Positions 1 through 8,041 of a DNA stretch of 64,000 bases are shown here, piece by piece (the first letter of the stretch is position 1; every line of letters begins with the position of its first letter). Both the position numbers and the translations under genes were made by a program. The notes beneath the pieces were generated by a model. The model made no database searches. It was not told where the DNA came from and saw nothing but the letters and a program-made list of their open reading frames with translations. This stretch comes from Actimicrobium sp047621345 (GTDB taxonomy: Bacteria > Pseudomonadota > Gammaproteobacteria > Burkholderiales > Burkholderiaceae_D): contig JBLHLW010000001.1 of NCBI GenBank assembly GCA_047621345.1, positions 150,658 to 214,657 on the forward strand, read 5' to 3'.

Positions 1-561
1 CTGGTCAGTCGCGAAGTCACGATCTCGGCCGATGAAGGCATCCGTGCCGACACGACCTATGAAGCCGTCTCCAAGATCCGCAGTGCCGTCCCCGGCGGCG
101 TGATCTCGGCCGGTAATGCCAGCCAGTTTTCGGATGGTGCCTCTGTCGCCATCGTCATGAATAGCAAGGTTGCCGAAGCACGTGGCCTGACCCCGCTGGG
201 CATTTTCCGTGGCTTCGCCATCGCCGGATGCGAGCCGGACGAAATGGGCATCGGCCCGGTGTATGCGATTCCAAAGTTGCTGAAAAAAGCGGGCCTGAAG
301 GTCGAAGATATCGGCCTGTGGGAACTCAATGAAGCCTTTGCGGTACAGGTGCTGTATTGCGCCGATACGCTTGGCATTCCGCTTGATCGTCTCAATGTCA
401 ACGGTGGCGCAATTGCGGTTGGCCATCCGTACGGCGTCTCGGGTGCACGCCTGACCGGCCATGCATTGATCGAAGGCAAACGTCGTGGCGTCAAGTATGT
501 CGTCGTGACGATGTGCATTGGTGGCGGGCAGGGCGCGGCGGGATTGTTTGAAGTGGTCTGA
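1..561 (+). CDS. Acetyl-CoA C-acyltransferase (thiolase), C-terminal part
   Basis: The reading frame is open from the first base and ends at 561, giving 186 residues of a thiolase that begins outside the window. Thiolases cleave 3-ketoacyl-CoA with CoA to acetyl-CoA and a shortened acyl-CoA, the last step of beta-oxidation. Visible family motifs are NEAF (fragment residues 110-113), GHP with its active-site His (141-143), and CIGGGQG, whose Cys (172) is the acid/base cysteine near the C-terminus. The N-terminal nucleophilic Cys is not in view. It is followed by an inverted-repeat element and an acyl-CoA dehydrogenase on the same strand, which supports a degradative rather than biosynthetic role. 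The substrate cannot be read from the sequence. Confidence 0.93.
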   Translation: MVSREVTISADEGIRADTTYEAVSKIRSAVPGGVISAGNASQFSDGASVAIVMNSKVAEARGLTPLGIFRGFAIAGCEPDEMGIGPVYAIPKLLKKAGLKVEDIGLWELNEAFAVQVLYCADTLGIPLDRLNVNGGAIAVGHPYGVSGARLTGHALIEGKRRGVKYVVVTMCIGGGQGAAGLFEVV

Positions 562-576
562 GGACGCGCCAACCCC

Positions 577-683
577 GTAGGGTGGGCACGGGGTCATCGT
601 GCCCACACGAATGCGCCGCTAGCGATGGAATTTGCCGGCGCCCCTGACGCGCGCGCGTAGGCACGATACCCCGTGCCCACCCA
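577..683. repeat. TIR-type intergenic element, copy 1
   Basis: This is about 107 bp between the thiolase and the acyl-CoA dehydrogenase. It starts with GTAGGGTGGGCACG and ends with the imperfect complement CGTGCCCACCCAAC. Each end also forms its own small hairpin with an internal GTGCCCAC or GTGGGCAC-like motif. The same layout recurs at about 10632, 24152, 24273 and 54503, so this is one member of a dispersed MITE- or REP-like family. No coding capacity is seen. Confidence 0.8.
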
Positions 684-731
684 ACGAAGCCCCCGCAAAT
701 TTGCACAATGAATGCGTCTCTGGAGTGATCA

Positions 732-2546
732 ATGCAATCGAAGATTTTGTCCCGTCGTGATCTCGACTTCCTGCTCTACGAATGGCTGCATGTCGAGACT
801 CTGACCGAGCGTGAGCGCTTCGCCGATCACTCGGCAGATACCTTCAACGCGGCCATCGATACCTGCGAACGCATCGCCGTTGATCTCTTCGCACCGCACA
901 ACAAAAAAAGCGATCAGAACGAACCGCACTTCGATGGCACCGCCGTCCACATGATCGGCGATGTCAAGGTTGCGCTCGATGCCTTCAGCGCAGCGGGCCT
1001 GATGGCTGCTGGCCAGGACTTCGACAACGATGGCATGCAACTGCCTTGCGTGGTCGAAAAAGCCGGCTTCGCGTATTTCAAGGGAGCCAATGTCGGCACC
1101 TCGTCCTATCCGTTCCTCACCATCGGCAATGCCAACACGCTGATGAAATGCGGCACGCCGGAGCAGATCGAGACCTTTGTCAAGCCGATGCTGACTGGCC
1201 GGTTTTTCGGCACGATGTGCTTGTCCGAACCGCAAGCTGGCTCCAGTCTGTCAGACATCGTCACCCGCGCCGAACCGCAATCCGATGGCACGTATCGCCT
1301 GACCGGCAACAAGATGTGGATTTCGGCTGGCGAACACGAGCTGGCAGAAAACATCGTCCACCTCGTGCTGGCCAAAGTGCCCGGTCCGGATGGCAAACTC
1401 ATCCCCGGAGTGAAGGGTATTTCGCTCTTCATCGTGCCAAAAAAACTGGTGAACGCCGACGGTACTTTGGGCGAGCGCAACGATGTCGTGCTGGCCGGCC
1501 TGAACCACAAGATGGGGTATCGCGGCACCACGAATTGCCTGCTTAATTTTGGCGAAGGAAAATTCACGCCGCAAGGCAAGGCAGGCGCGATTGGCTATCT
1601 GGTCGGCACGGTTCACAAGGGACTGGCCAACATGTTCCACATGATGAACGAGGCCCGCATCGGCGTGGGTCTCGGTGCGGTGATGCTGGGTTACACCGGC
1701 TATTTGCACGCTCTGGATTACGCGCGCAACCGCCCGCAAGGTCGTGCACCGCAAGCCAAAGATCCGGCCATGCCGCAGTTGCCCATCATTGAACACACCG
1801 ACGTGCGGCGCATGCTGCTGGCCCAGAAATCGTATGTGGAAGGCGGGCTGGCGCTGGCGCTGTACTGCTCGAAATTGGTCGATGACGAGCGTACCGCACC
1901 GGCGCAAGAGCGCGCTCGTGCGACGCTGCTACTCGATATCCTGACGCCGATTGCCAAGTCCTGGCCGTCGCAATGGTGCCTCGAAGCGAACAATCTGGCG
2001 ATTCAGGTCCATGGTGGCTACGGCTACACGCGCGAGTACAACGTCGAACAGTTTTATCGCGACAACCGGCTTAATCCTATCCATGAAGGCACGCACGGCA
2101 TTCAGGGGCTCGACCTGCTCGGACGCAAAGTGGCGATGCAGGATGGCGCAGCGCTGCAAGCGCTGTGTGCCGAAGTCGGACAGACCGTCGAACGCGCCAC
2201 CGCCTTGCCATCACTGGCCGCACAGGCAAGCGCGCTGGACGCCGCATGGCAGCGCATCGTCGCTGTTACGACGACCCTGCACGCAGCCGGCGACCTGAAC
2301 CTGACCCTGGCCAACGCCTCGCTGTACCTCGAAGCATTCGGGCATGCAGTTGTCGCCTGGATCTGGCTGGAACAGGCGTTGCTGGCAGTTGGCAAAGAGA
2401 ACGCGCACGACGCCGATTTCTACAAGGGTAAACTGCAGGCCTGCCTATACTTTTACCAATGGGAGCTGCCGAAGATTACTGCGCAACTTGATCTGCTGGC
2501 CAGCCTCGACACAACCACGCTCGACATGCAGGATGCGTGGTTCTAG
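732..2546 (+). CDS. Acyl-CoA dehydrogenase, long FadE-like type
   Basis: A 604-residue flavoprotein predicted to oxidise acyl-CoA to trans-2-enoyl-CoA, passing electrons to ETF. Its length fits the roughly 600-residue class that carries an extra C-terminal domain, not the 380-residue short class. The FAD/substrate signature follows LSEPQAGSS (about residues 160-170) and the later segment has IQVHGGYGYTREYNVEQFYRD. The likely catalytic base is Glu452 in HEGTHGIQGLDLLGRK. The ATG at 732 is preceded by GGAGTG. It lies between the thiolase and a Dabb protein on the same strand. Chain-length specificity is not visible. Confidence 0.93.
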   Translation: MQSKILSRRDLDFLLYEWLHVETLTERERFADHSADTFNAAIDTCERIAVDLFAPHNKKSDQNEPHFDGTAVHMIGDVKVALDAFSAAGLMAAGQDFDNDGMQLPCVVEKAGFAYFKGANVGTSSYPFLTIGNANTLMKCGTPEQIETFVKPMLTGRFFGTMCLSEPQAGSSLSDIVTRAEPQSDGTYRLTGNKMWISAGEHELAENIVHLVLAKVPGPDGKLIPGVKGISLFIVPKKLVNADGTLGERNDVVLAGLNHKMGYRGTTNCLLNFGEGKFTPQGKAGAIGYLVGTVHKGLANMFHMMNEARIGVGLGAVMLGYTGYLHALDYARNRPQGRAPQAKDPAMPQLPIIEHTDVRRMLLAQKSYVEGGLALALYCSKLVDDERTAPAQERARATLLLDILTPIAKSWPSQWCLEANNLAIQVHGGYGYTREYNVEQFYRDNRLNPIHEGTHGIQGLDLLGRKVAMQDGAALQALCAEVGQTVERATALPSLAAQASALDAAWQRIVAVTTTLHAAGDLNLTLANASLYLEAFGHAVVAWIWLEQALLAVGKENAHDADFYKGKLQACLYFYQWELPKITAQLDLLASLDTTTLDMQDAWF

Positions 2547-2557
2547 GAAGGAAAAAA

Positions 2558-2884
2558 ATGATCAAACATATCGTCATGTGGACCCTCAAGGACGAAGCCG
2601 AAGGCGCTGACAAGGCCACCAATTTACTGAAAATGCAGGCGCTGCTGGAAAGCTGCAAAGAGCTCGTTCCCGGCATCCTCAAGTTCGAGGTCTCGCTGGC
2701 CCAACCGGGCCTCGAATGCACTTGCGACATCGTGCTGTACTCCGAATTCGATACCGCCCATTCGCTCGACGATTACCAGCACCATCCGCTGCATGTCGCT
2801 ACCAAACCGTTCATCGGTGCGGTGCGCGCCACGCGGCATTGCATGGACGTGCTGGTGGAAGCCCCCGTGACTTCCACCCTCTGA
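2558..2884 (+). CDS. Dabb (stress-responsive A/B barrel) domain protein
   Basis: A 108-residue protein starting MIKHIVMWTLKDEA, the usual opening of the dimeric alpha/beta-barrel (Dabb) family, with the conserved HP...H-type segment DYQHHPLHVATKPF. I chose the ATG at 2558 because GGAAGG stands just upstream and Dabb proteins begin with this strand; an upstream in-frame start would add seven residues overlapping the dehydrogenase end. Some Dabb proteins are small polyketide-cyclase-like enzymes, but many have no known function. The gap to the preceding gene is 11 bp, so it is probably cotranscribed. Its substrate is unknown. Confidence 0.85.
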   Translation: MIKHIVMWTLKDEAEGADKATNLLKMQALLESCKELVPGILKFEVSLAQPGLECTCDIVLYSEFDTAHSLDDYQHHPLHVATKPFIGAVRATRHCMDVLVEAPVTSTL

Positions 2885-2919
2885 CCTCAAAATTTAACCC
2901 ATAACAATACGGAGACCGC

Positions 2920-3699
2920 ATGCGCACACCTCAACAACTGTTCAACCTCGACGGCAAGACCGCACTGGTCACCGGCGGTTCCCGCGGCCTCGGCCTGCAA
3001 ATTGCCGAAGCCCTCGGCGAACAAGGCGCAACCATCGTCCTGTCGGCGCGCAAGCAAACCGAGCTCGATGAGGCTGTCGCCCACCTGAAAAGCCTGGGCA
3101 TCAACGCTTCCGCTATCGCCGCCGATCTGTCGCAGGAAGCGGCCGTCGAGGCGCTGGTCACCGAGACCCTGAGTCGCCTCGGACACATCGATATCCTGGT
3201 CAACAACGCCGGCGCGACGTGGGGTGCTCCTGCCGAAGACCATCCGGTCGAGGCCTGGGACAAGGTCATGAACCTCAATATCCGTAGCATCTTTTTGCTC
3301 TCGCAAGCGGTTGGCAAGCGCTCGATGATCCCGCGCCAGTACGGCCGCATCATCAACGTCGCGTCGATTGCTGGTTTGTCCGGCAACCCGCCCGGCATGC
3401 AGACTATCGCCTACAACACGTCCAAGGGAGCGGTCGTTAATTTCACCCGCACGCTGGCCGGTGAATGGGGCGCGCACGGCATTACCGTCAATGCACTGGC
3501 ACCGGGATTTTTCCCGTCGAAGATGACCAAGGGTTTGCTGGCCACGCTGGGCAAGGAAGAAATGGCCAGCCATGCACCACTGAACCGGCTTGGTGACGAC
3601 GAAGATCTGAAAGGGGCGGCAGTCCTGTTTGCCTCCGACGCCGGCAAGCACATCACTGGCCAGATTCTGGCGGTCGATGGCGGTGTATCGGCGATTTGA
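2920..3699 (+). CDS. SDR family oxidoreductase
   Basis: A 259-residue classical short-chain dehydrogenase. The cofactor loop is VTGGSRGLGLQIA (TGxxxGxG) near residue 20, followed by NNAG near 92, the catalytic Ser in NVASIAG and the YNTSK active-site pair near 167-171. It ends with the conserved QILAVDGGVSAI segment. FabG-like enzymes interconvert 3-oxoacyl and 3-hydroxyacyl thioesters, which would fit this acyl-CoA cluster, but the substrate is inferred from context only. Its TGA overlaps the ATG of the next gene (TGATG), so the two are likely translationally coupled. Confidence 0.92.
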   Translation: MRTPQQLFNLDGKTALVTGGSRGLGLQIAEALGEQGATIVLSARKQTELDEAVAHLKSLGINASAIAADLSQEAAVEALVTETLSRLGHIDILVNNAGATWGAPAEDHPVEAWDKVMNLNIRSIFLLSQAVGKRSMIPRQYGRIINVASIAGLSGNPPGMQTIAYNTSKGAVVNFTRTLAGEWGAHGITVNALAPGFFPSKMTKGLLATLGKEEMASHAPLNRLGDDEDLKGAAVLFASDAGKHITGQILAVDGGVSAI

Positions 3700-4154
3700 T
3701 GGACTGGACGGTCGCCAAGCCGTTTCCAAACGAGATCCCGTTTCTGCAAGAGATGGGCGTCGAGTTTCTCGGTGCGATCAATGGCGAAGCGCGCGTTGCA
3801 TTGACGCTTGGCAGCCGGCACATGAACAGCTGGCAAGTTGGTCATGGTGGCGTCACGATGACTTTGCTGGATGTCGTCATGGCGCTGGCCGGACGCTCGC
3901 TCGATCCCGATGCAAGCGGCGCCGTCACCGTTGACATGCACACCAGCTTTTTGCAACCGGCTGGCCATCCGGGCAGCCGCATCGTCGCCATCGGCCGTGC
4001 CAGTCATCGCGCTACCACACTCGTATTTTGCGAAGGTGAAATCCGCAACGGCGACCTGCTGGTGGCGCGCGCCATGGGCACCTTCAAATTTCTTAAGCGG
4101 CGCGCCGCCGGCCGCAAGCTTGATCACACGCTTGATCATCCATTCACCCCCTGA
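3699..4154 (+). CDS. PaaI-type hotdog thioesterase
   Basis: A 151-residue single hotdog-fold protein. The motif GHGGVTMTLLDVVMALA around residues 48-64 matches the HGG...D catalytic helix of PaaI-like acyl-CoA thioesterases, followed by the strand VDMHTSFLQP. Such enzymes hydrolyse acyl- or aryl-CoA to free acid and CoA, often to rescue trapped CoA. The ATG at 3699 overlaps the SDR stop; a TTG one codon upstream is possible but less likely. Its position in the acyl-CoA cluster supports the role. The actual thioester is unknown. Confidence 0.88.
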   Translation: MDWTVAKPFPNEIPFLQEMGVEFLGAINGEARVALTLGSRHMNSWQVGHGGVTMTLLDVVMALAGRSLDPDASGAVTVDMHTSFLQPAGHPGSRIVAIGRASHRATTLVFCEGEIRNGDLLVARAMGTFKFLKRRAAGRKLDHTLDHPFTP

Positions 4155-4168
4155 ACAAGGAGTCCCGC

Positions 4169-5164
4169 ATGACTACTACCCGTCAGATCGTTCTCGCATC
4201 CCGTCCTACCGGCAACGTCAGCGCCGACAATTTCCGGCTTGAAGAAGTGGCCGTGCCGGTCATCGCCGATGGTCAGGTACTGATCCGCAATCACTACCTG
4301 TCGCTCGATCCGTACATGCGCGGTCGCATGGAAGACAGCAAGAGCTACGCCGAACCGCAAGCCATTGGCGCGGTCATGATAGGCGGCACAGTCGGCGAAA
4401 TTGTCGAGAGCAAGAACCCGAAATTCGTTGTCGGCGACAAGGTTGTCGGCGGCTCCGGCTGGGCCGAGATGACGGTCTCCGATGGCCAGATGCTGCGCAA
4501 GGTCGATACGAGCCATATTCCTTTATCGGCCTACCTCGGTTCGGTCGGCATGCCCGGCATGACTGCCTGGTACGGGCTGACCCAGATCATGCAACCGAAG
4601 GTCGGCGAAACCATCGTCGTCTCGGCCGCCAGCGGCGCGGTCGGCAGCGTGGTTGGCCAGCTCGCCAAATTGCGCGGCTGCCGCGCCGTCGGCATTGCCG
4701 GTGGTCCTGAAAAATGTGCCTACGTGGTCAACGAACTTGGCTTTGATGCCTGCGTCGATTACAAGTCATCGACCTTCGTGGCGGATCTTGCGGCAGCCAC
4801 ACCGGACGGCATTGACGCGATCTTTGAAAACGTCGGCGGCGTGGTCTTCGATACCGCGCTGGCGCGCATGAATCCGTTTGGCCGGATCGCGGTCTGCGGC
4901 CTGATCGCCGGTTACAACGGCGAGCCACTGGTGCTCAACAATGTGCGCATGATCCTGACGATGCGCCTGACGATACGCGGCTTCATTGTTTCCGAACACA
5001 TCGACCTGTGGCCAGAAGGCTTGAAGGAACTCGGCACGCTGGTCGCCACCGGCAAGCTGAAATTCCGCGAATCGATTGCCGAGGGATTGGCGGCCGCACC
5101 GGAAGCCTTCATGGGTCTGCTCAAAGGCAAGAACTTCGGCAAGCAGCTGGTCAAGCTGATCTGA
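4169..5164 (+). CDS. NADP-dependent oxidoreductase, MDR family (zinc-free)
   Basis: A 331-residue medium-chain dehydrogenase/reductase of the leukotriene B4 dehydrogenase/CurA group. It has the N-terminal NHYLSLDPYMRGRM segment typical of that group, and the nucleotide-binding stretch SAASGAVGSVVGQLAK near residues 150-167. No structural or catalytic zinc cysteine cluster is visible, as expected. Members reduce alpha,beta-unsaturated ketones or aldehydes with NADPH. The ATG follows AAGGAGT, a good ribosome-binding site, 14 bp after the thioesterase. The physiological enone is unknown. Confidence 0.9.
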   Translation: MTTTRQIVLASRPTGNVSADNFRLEEVAVPVIADGQVLIRNHYLSLDPYMRGRMEDSKSYAEPQAIGAVMIGGTVGEIVESKNPKFVVGDKVVGGSGWAEMTVSDGQMLRKVDTSHIPLSAYLGSVGMPGMTAWYGLTQIMQPKVGETIVVSAASGAVGSVVGQLAKLRGCRAVGIAGGPEKCAYVVNELGFDACVDYKSSTFVADLAAATPDGIDAIFENVGGVVFDTALARMNPFGRIAVCGLIAGYNGEPLVLNNVRMILTMRLTIRGFIVSEHIDLWPEGLKELGTLVATGKLKFRESIAEGLAAAPEAFMGLLKGKNFGKQLVKLI

Positions 5165-5193
5165 TTTTTCCCCCTTTGCTTTTGGAGAACGCC

Positions 5194-6123
5194 ATGTCCG
5201 ACCTGATCCTGCACCACTACCCGACGTCCCCGTTCGCGGAAAAAATCCGCCTGATTCTGGGCCATAAACAGCTGGCCTGGAAATCGGTGCTTATCCCGGT
5301 GATCATGCCCAAACCCGATGTGCTGGCGCTGACCGGTGGTTATCGGCGCACGCCACTGCTGCAAATCGGCGCGGATGTGTATTGCGATACCGCGCTGATC
5401 GCCGATGTGCTGGAGCGGCGCACACCGACGCCGTCGTTGTTCCCGCATGCGCAGTCCGGGCTGGTTCGCACCGTGGCGCAATGGGCTGACAGCACGCTGT
5501 TCTGGACTGCGATTGGGTATGCGTTCCAGCCAGCCGGCATGCAAGCGATGTTCGGCAAGCTGCCGCCGGAACACCTGCAAGCCTTCGGCGCTGACCGTGC
5601 AGCGATGCGGGGCAATGCGCCGCGCATGGCGGTAGCAGAAGCCACCGCCAGCCTGACCGAGTATCTCGATCGCCTCGAGAACATGCTGGTTGATGGCCAG
5701 CCGTATTTGCTCGGTGCTTTGCCGACGCTCGCCGATTTTTCGGTCTACCACCCGGTTTGGTACGTCAGCCGGGTACAGGGTCTGTCGGTGATTCTGGACA
5801 GGGCACCGAAGCTGCTGGCCTGGCTCGCACGGATGGCGGCCATCGGTCACGGTACTGCTGAAAAAATCAGCAGTACCGATGCGATCGACATGTGCCGCAA
5901 CAGCGTGTCGCTGGTCTCGGAGGACGCCGTCACCGACCTGCATGGTATCGCTCTGGGTGAGCGCGTGACGATCACGCCAACCGACTACGCGCTCGATCCG
6001 GTCGAGGGCGAGCTAGTTCTGGCCAGCGCCACCGAACTGGCCGTACGTCGGCATGATGACCGGGCCGGCACGGTCACCGTGCACTTCCCGCGCAACGGCT
6101 ATCAACTCAAAAAATCCGCTTAA
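5194..6123 (+). CDS. Glutathione S-transferase family protein
   Basis: A 309-residue protein. The first 80 residues form a thioredoxin-like GST N-domain (LHHYPTSPFAEKIRLILG, then a TPLLQIG cis-Pro turn and CDTALIADVLER), followed by a helical C-domain and an extended tail. It is longer than ordinary GSTs (about 210) and resembles the 300-residue class with a C-terminal add-on domain; that tail (about residues 230-309) is mostly beta-like and unassigned. The ATG at 5194 is preceded by TTGGAG; longer in-frame starts run into the MDR gene. The coding sequence contains a perfect 12 bp inverted repeat near 5850-5878. Confidence 0.85.
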   Translation: MSDLILHHYPTSPFAEKIRLILGHKQLAWKSVLIPVIMPKPDVLALTGGYRRTPLLQIGADVYCDTALIADVLERRTPTPSLFPHAQSGLVRTVAQWADSTLFWTAIGYAFQPAGMQAMFGKLPPEHLQAFGADRAAMRGNAPRMAVAEATASLTEYLDRLENMLVDGQPYLLGALPTLADFSVYHPVWYVSRVQGLSVILDRAPKLLAWLARMAAIGHGTAEKISSTDAIDMCRNSVSLVSEDAVTDLHGIALGERVTITPTDYALDPVEGELVLASATELAVRRHDDRAGTVTVHFPRNGYQLKKSA

Positions 6124-6141
6124 AAAATCTACGGAGACAGC

Positions 6142-7050
6142 ATGAAAAATTTTACTAACCGGGTCGCCGTCATCACCGGCGGTGCCAGCGGCTTCGGCCG
6201 CGAATTTGCGCTGATAGGCGCACGTCTGGGCATGAAACTGGTGCTCGCTGATGTGCAGCAAGATGCGCTCGACCGCGTCAAGACCGAACTCGAAGCGCTC
6301 GGTGCCGAAGTGCTGGCAGTACGCTGCGACGTGCGTCACGCCGACGAAATCCAGGCGCTGGCCGATGCGACGATGGCTCGCTTTGGCGCGGTTCATCTGC
6401 TGTTCAATAATGCCGGCGTTGGTTCGGGTGGGCTGGTCTGGGAAAATACGCAGGCCGACTGGGAGTGGGTGCTCGGCGTGAACTTGTGGGGCGTCATCCA
6501 TGGCGTGCGCATTTTTACGCCGCTGATGCTGGCGTGCGCCAAGGCCGATCCCGACTATGAAGGCCACATCGTCAACACCGCGTCGATGGCCGGCTTGCTC
6601 AATGCGCCGACGATGGGGGTCTATAACGTCTCCAAACATGCGGTGGTGTCGCTGACCGAATCGTTGTATCAGGACTTGCGACTGGTTGAAGCGCCGATCA
6701 GCGCATCGGTGCTGTGCCCGTATTTTGTGCCGACCGGGATTTCGCAATCGCATCGTAATCGGCCTGATGATGTTGCCATCAGTGCGCGTCCGACGATCAG
6801 TCAATTGGCGGCGCAGTCAATGTCGGACAAAGCGGTCAGCTCTGGCAAGGTCAGTGCGGCAGCGGTTGCCGAGATGACCTTCGAGGCGATTGGCAGCGAT
6901 CAGTTTTACGTGTATTCGCATCCCCAAGCACTCGGCCATGTGCAAAAACGGATGGAAGAAATCATCACGCAAACCAATCCGGGCGACCCGTATGCCGGTG
7001 CCGAACACGTGCGCGAAATGCTGCAGGCGAAGCTGAAAGCCGGAGCGTAA
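6142..7050 (+). CDS. SDR family oxidoreductase
   Basis: A 302-residue short-chain dehydrogenase. It carries VITGGASGFGREFA (TGxxxGxG) near residue 10, NNAGVGSGG near 91, TASMAG with the catalytic Ser, and YNVSKHAVV as the YxxxK pair. The C-terminal 50 residues extend past the usual core, as in the SDR group often next to alpha/beta hydrolases in lipid clusters. A good GGAGA ribosome-binding site precedes the ATG. The next gene starts 2 bp after its stop. The sequence does not show which alcohol or ketone it acts on. Confidence 0.9.
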   Translation: MKNFTNRVAVITGGASGFGREFALIGARLGMKLVLADVQQDALDRVKTELEALGAEVLAVRCDVRHADEIQALADATMARFGAVHLLFNNAGVGSGGLVWENTQADWEWVLGVNLWGVIHGVRIFTPLMLACAKADPDYEGHIVNTASMAGLLNAPTMGVYNVSKHAVVSLTESLYQDLRLVEAPISASVLCPYFVPTGISQSHRNRPDDVAISARPTISQLAAQSMSDKAVSSGKVSAAAVAEMTFEAIGSDQFYVYSHPQALGHVQKRMEEIITQTNPGDPYAGAEHVREMLQAKLKAGA

Positions 7051-7052
7051 TC

Positions 7053-7949
7053 ATGGCGGCCGCGATCCGCGACAACCAGTTCGCTGTGCTGGACAACGGC
7101 ACGCGCCTGCATTACGCCAGCGCTGGCCAACCGGGTCAGCCACTGATCCTGTTCGTGCATGGCTTCCCGGAATTCTGGGGCGAATGGGAAGCGCAATTGC
7201 AGGAGTTTGGTGGCACGCATTTCGCGGTCGCGCCGGATTTGCGCGGCTTCAATTTGTCGGACATGCCACCCGATCTGTCGTCCTACAAGGCGCGCCATAT
7301 CGTCGATGATCTGCGCTTGCTGATCGGCCATCTCGGTTATGAGCAATGCATTCTGGTCGCGCATGACTGGGGCGGAGCGATTGCGTGGAATCTGGCGATT
7401 GCGCTGCCGCAGTTGCTGCACAAGCTCATCATCATCAACTCGCCGCATCCGTACTTGTTCATGCAGGCGCTGGCGGGCGATGCGCATCAGAAGGCCTCGA
7501 GCGATTACATGAACTGGCTGCGGGCCGATGGTTCAGAAGCGGCGCTGGAAAAAAATGACTTCGCCTTGCTCGACGGATTTTTCAATGGCATGGGCCAGCC
7601 ACCGGCGTTGTGGTTTACCGATGCGGTGCGGGAGCGCTATCACGCCTGCTGGCGGCGCGGTTTGCGCGGCGGCGTCAATTATTACCGCGCCTCGCCATTG
7701 CATCCGCCGACCGAGGCGCATCCGGGTCCGCTGAAGCTGGTGATGGACCCGGCCGCATTCCGTATCACGGTGCCAACCCGGGTCATCTGGGGTGAAACGG
7801 ATTTTGCCTTGCCGAAAACATTGCTGGATGGGCTAGACCAGTTTGTTGCTGACCTGCAGGTCGAACGCGTCGCGAATGCCTCGCACTGGATCGTCCATGA
7901 ACAGCCGGTGCTGGTTAATCGTTTGCTGCGGCAGTTTGTTTCTGGCTAA
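7053..7949 (+). CDS. Alpha/beta hydrolase, epoxide hydrolase-like
   Basis: A 298-residue alpha/beta hydrolase. The oxyanion loop HGFPEFWGEW (near residue 32) and the nucleophile elbow VAHDWGGAIAW (near 107) have Asp rather than Ser as nucleophile, the hallmark of epoxide hydrolases and haloalkane dehalogenases. The acid is probably Asp in WGETDFALP, and the base His lies in NASHWIVHEQP. HGFPE favours epoxide hydrolase. It starts 2 bp after the SDR stop and closes the acyl-CoA cluster. An AT-richer gap with a new promoter probably follows. Confidence 0.88.
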   Translation: MAAAIRDNQFAVLDNGTRLHYASAGQPGQPLILFVHGFPEFWGEWEAQLQEFGGTHFAVAPDLRGFNLSDMPPDLSSYKARHIVDDLRLLIGHLGYEQCILVAHDWGGAIAWNLAIALPQLLHKLIIINSPHPYLFMQALAGDAHQKASSDYMNWLRADGSEAALEKNDFALLDGFFNGMGQPPALWFTDAVRERYHACWRRGLRGGVNYYRASPLHPPTEAHPGPLKLVMDPAAFRITVPTRVIWGETDFALPKTLLDGLDQFVADLQVERVANASHWIVHEQPVLVNRLLRQFVSG

Positions 7950-8041
7950 TAGTTCATTTCAGCAACTATAATTTTCCGCGCAAACGCTGGTCCTTGATAC
8001 TATTGTCCACTTCTTATCAGAAGATGGGTCGGTTTGAGAGT

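Noticed and set aside
2887..3729. 280-codon minus-strand frame
   Set aside because: It is antisense to the SDR gene, which has all SDR motifs.
4912..5943. 343-codon open frame on the minus strand across the MDR and GST-like genes
   Set aside because: It covers two clear plus-strand genes and their gap, has no family motif, and shows the His/Arg/Gln bias of shadow frames.
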